A stretch of 64,000 nt of DNA, taken from contig NZ_JAQZAO010000006.1 in the NCBI RefSeq assembly GCF_028737315.1, forward strand, positions 1 to 64,000, read 5' to 3'. A program made the translations under genes and the position numbers. The notes under the pieces were generated by a model that saw only the letters and a program-made list of their open reading frames with translations, did no database searches and was not told where the DNA came from. This document shows positions 63,169 to 64,000 of the stretch, one piece after another. Source of the DNA: Actinomycetospora lemnae (GTDB taxonomy: Bacteria; Actinomycetota; Actinomycetes; Mycobacteriales; Pseudonocardiaceae). Position 1 is the first letter of the stretch; each line of letters opens with the position of its first letter.

Positions 63169-63752
63169 CGGACACCGCCGAGGTGCACGGCCGTCGCGGC
63201 GCGCGTCCCGCCGGCCTCGACGCGCAGCGCGGTGCCGGCGGGGAGGTCGAGGCGCAGGTGGGCGGGGTCGGTGCCGTCGTCGACGTCGACCCGTAGCCGG
63301 CGGTTGAGTCGGTCGAGGGGGACGTGCGAGGTCACCCAGACCGCCTGCTCCCCGTCGTTGCGCAGGACGACGCCGGAGCGCGCCCGGCCGGGGGCGAGCT
63401 CGACCTCTCCGGGCGCCGGGCGGACCGCGCCGGGGCCGTCGGGCTCGGGCGGCCCGAACGGCCGGTCGACGTGGACCAGGGTCGTGCCGTGCGGGAAGAG
63501 CGCCTCGACCTGCAGGGACGGCACGGCTGCGGCGGTGCCGTCGAGCAGCTGCTCGGGGCCGACGATCTCCCGGGCGCGGCGCACGACGTCGTCGAGGTCG
63601 TGCCCGTCCCAGGCGAGCTCGCAGATCTCGTCGCAGACCAGCGCGATCGCCTCGGTCGCCCCGAGCCGCGCGCCGCGGGCGAGGCGCCGGCGCGCCAGCT
63701 CCGCCGCGCCGTGCAGCAGGACCCTCTCCTCCTCGCGCGGGGTGAGGTGCAC
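63165..63752 (-). CDS. ureAB: Urease gamma/beta subunit fusion, divergent
   Basis: A 195-residue fusion. Residues 1-100 match the gamma subunit (MHLTPREEERVLLHGAAELARRR, ATEAIALVCDEICE, LQVEALFPHGTTLVHVDRPF). From about 112 a beta-like domain follows (GEVELAPGRARSGVVLRNDGE, VTSHVPLDRLNRRLRVD, RLDLPAGTALRVEAGGTR), ending HLGGVR without the usual YGF tail. The beta SHxHF motif is replaced by SHVPL. GTG 63752 has GGGAGG upstream. Fused gamma-beta subunits occur in some ureases. First gene of a four-gene operon. Confidence 0.85.
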   Translation of the reverse strand: MHLTPREEERVLLHGAAELARRRLARGARLGATEAIALVCDEICELAWDGHDLDDVVRRAREIVGPEQLLDGTAAAVPSLQVEALFPHGTTLVHVDRPFGPPEPDGPGAVRPAPGEVELAPGRARSGVVLRNDGEQAVWVTSHVPLDRLNRRLRVDVDDGTDPAHLRLDLPAGTALRVEAGGTRAATAVHLGGVR

Positions 63753-63837
63753 CGGCGGTCCTCCCGGGGCGGCGGTAGCGGTGGGTGAGCAGCCCAGCGT
63801 GCCGCGTGACGAGGCCGGGGGGAAGGTGCGTCTCCTC

Positions 63838-63894
63838 CGTGTCAGCGAAGTGCCGTCACGGACACTCAACGTCCGTATCGGTACTTCGATCACG
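63838..63894 (+). repeat. 57-bp direct repeat, right copy, flanking the urease-like operon
   Basis: Same orientation as the copy at 58410 and differs at only about four positions; two of these break base pairs of the hairpin. It lies 86 bp upstream of the first gene of the operon. The two copies bracket exactly the four-gene unit. Confidence 0.85.
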
Positions 63895-63908
63895 ACGGAT
63901 GATCACGA

Positions 63909-63937
63909 ATCACCACCGATCACCACCGATCACCACG
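63909..63937. repeat. Tandem 10-bp repeat
   Basis: Almost three copies of ATCACCACCG follow the right 57-bp repeat. The last overlaps the stop codon of a possible minus-strand gene. Confidence 0.75.
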
Positions 63938-64000
63938 CCGGCCGCAGCGGCCCCGGGGTGACGACGCGCCGCAGCATCGCGTGCAGCGCCCCCAACGACG
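63930..64000 (-). CDS. Possible C-terminal end of a gene entering from the right edge
   Basis: One minus-strand frame is open from the window edge to a TGA at 63930-63932 and ends LHAMLRRVVTPGPLRPAW, which has the composition of a real protein end. Only 22 codons are visible, so neither family nor reality can be settled. Confidence 0.35.
   Translation of the reverse strand, partial: SLGALHAMLRRVVTPGPLRPAW

Noticed and set aside
63753..63893. Upstream extension of the urease gamma/beta protein through the 57-bp repeat (reading VIEVPIRTLSV)
   Set aside because: The same peptide appears from the left repeat copy, where it is outside any gene; GTG 63752 has its own ribosome site and starts exactly at the family N terminus.

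Overview
The window is a very GC-rich chromosome segment of an actinomycete, most likely a member of the Pseudonocardiaceae or a close relative. This is inferred from gene content and order: ESX-4 type VII secretion genes next to rplM-rpsI-glmM, then glmS, nnr, alr, tsaE-tsaB-rimI, groES-groEL1 with a His-rich tail, whiB3, a BldM-like regulator, a SigD/ShbA sigma factor with its RsdA anti-sigma factor, guaB2-guaB3 and guaA. The same order is known from Mycobacterium tuberculosis (Rv3450c down to Rv3396c) and, from groES onward, partly from Streptomyces. No rRNA, tRNA, CRISPR array or complete insertion sequence was found.

Layout. 1-9 kb: ESX-4 locus (mycP start, eccD, fused eccCab, Hsp70-like T7SS-associated membrane protein, two small WXG100 proteins). 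9-13 kb: rplM, rpsI, glmM and two small unknown genes, one WXG-like. 13-21.6 kb: a hydrolase without its serine, glmS, nnr, alr, a second hydrolase and the tsaE-tsaB-rimI block, in which tsaD is missing from its usual place. 21.6-30.5 kb: CIRCE-controlled groES-groEL, whiB3, the developmental and sigma regulators, a DUF5319 gene and two IMPDH-family genes.

30.5-55.6 kb is an accessory block inserted between guaB3 and guaA relative to the core order. It holds a large AAA/LuxR regulator with a self-sufficient CYP102-type P450-reductase fusion; a complete fructose PTS (HPr, EIIBC, EIIA, 1-phosphofructokinase, DeoR regulator, divergent ptsI); rtcB; a gamma-resorcylate pathway (IclR regulator, transporter, resorcinol hydroxylase, decarboxylase, hydroxyquinol dioxygenase, maleylacetate reductase); a TetR/P450 pair with two visible operators; and a PadR/flavin-monooxygenase pair with an operator inside its promoter. 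55.7-58.4 kb returns to guaA and an aminotransferase. 58.4-63.9 kb holds a minus-strand operon of urease-like gamma/beta fusion, a divergent urease-like alpha subunit, a YtcJ-type amidohydrolase and an MHS-family permease, enclosed by two near-identical 57-bp direct repeats.

The most unusual signal is a dispersed 45-bp mini-repeat (with a 27-bp deletion form) found inside at least six unrelated proteins: EccC twice, GlmM, GuaB3, the hydroxyquinol dioxygenase, a flavin monooxygenase and a PadR regulator. Antisense-oriented, tandemly amplified relatives lie in tsaB. Both lengths are multiples of three, the unit has no stop codon in any of six frames, and all three sense frames are used. It looks like an element adapted to lie inside genes. 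A second theme is a recurrent TAnnnT box placed 7 nt before start codons (glmS, tsaB, guaB, the DUF5319 gene), suggesting frequent leaderless transcription.
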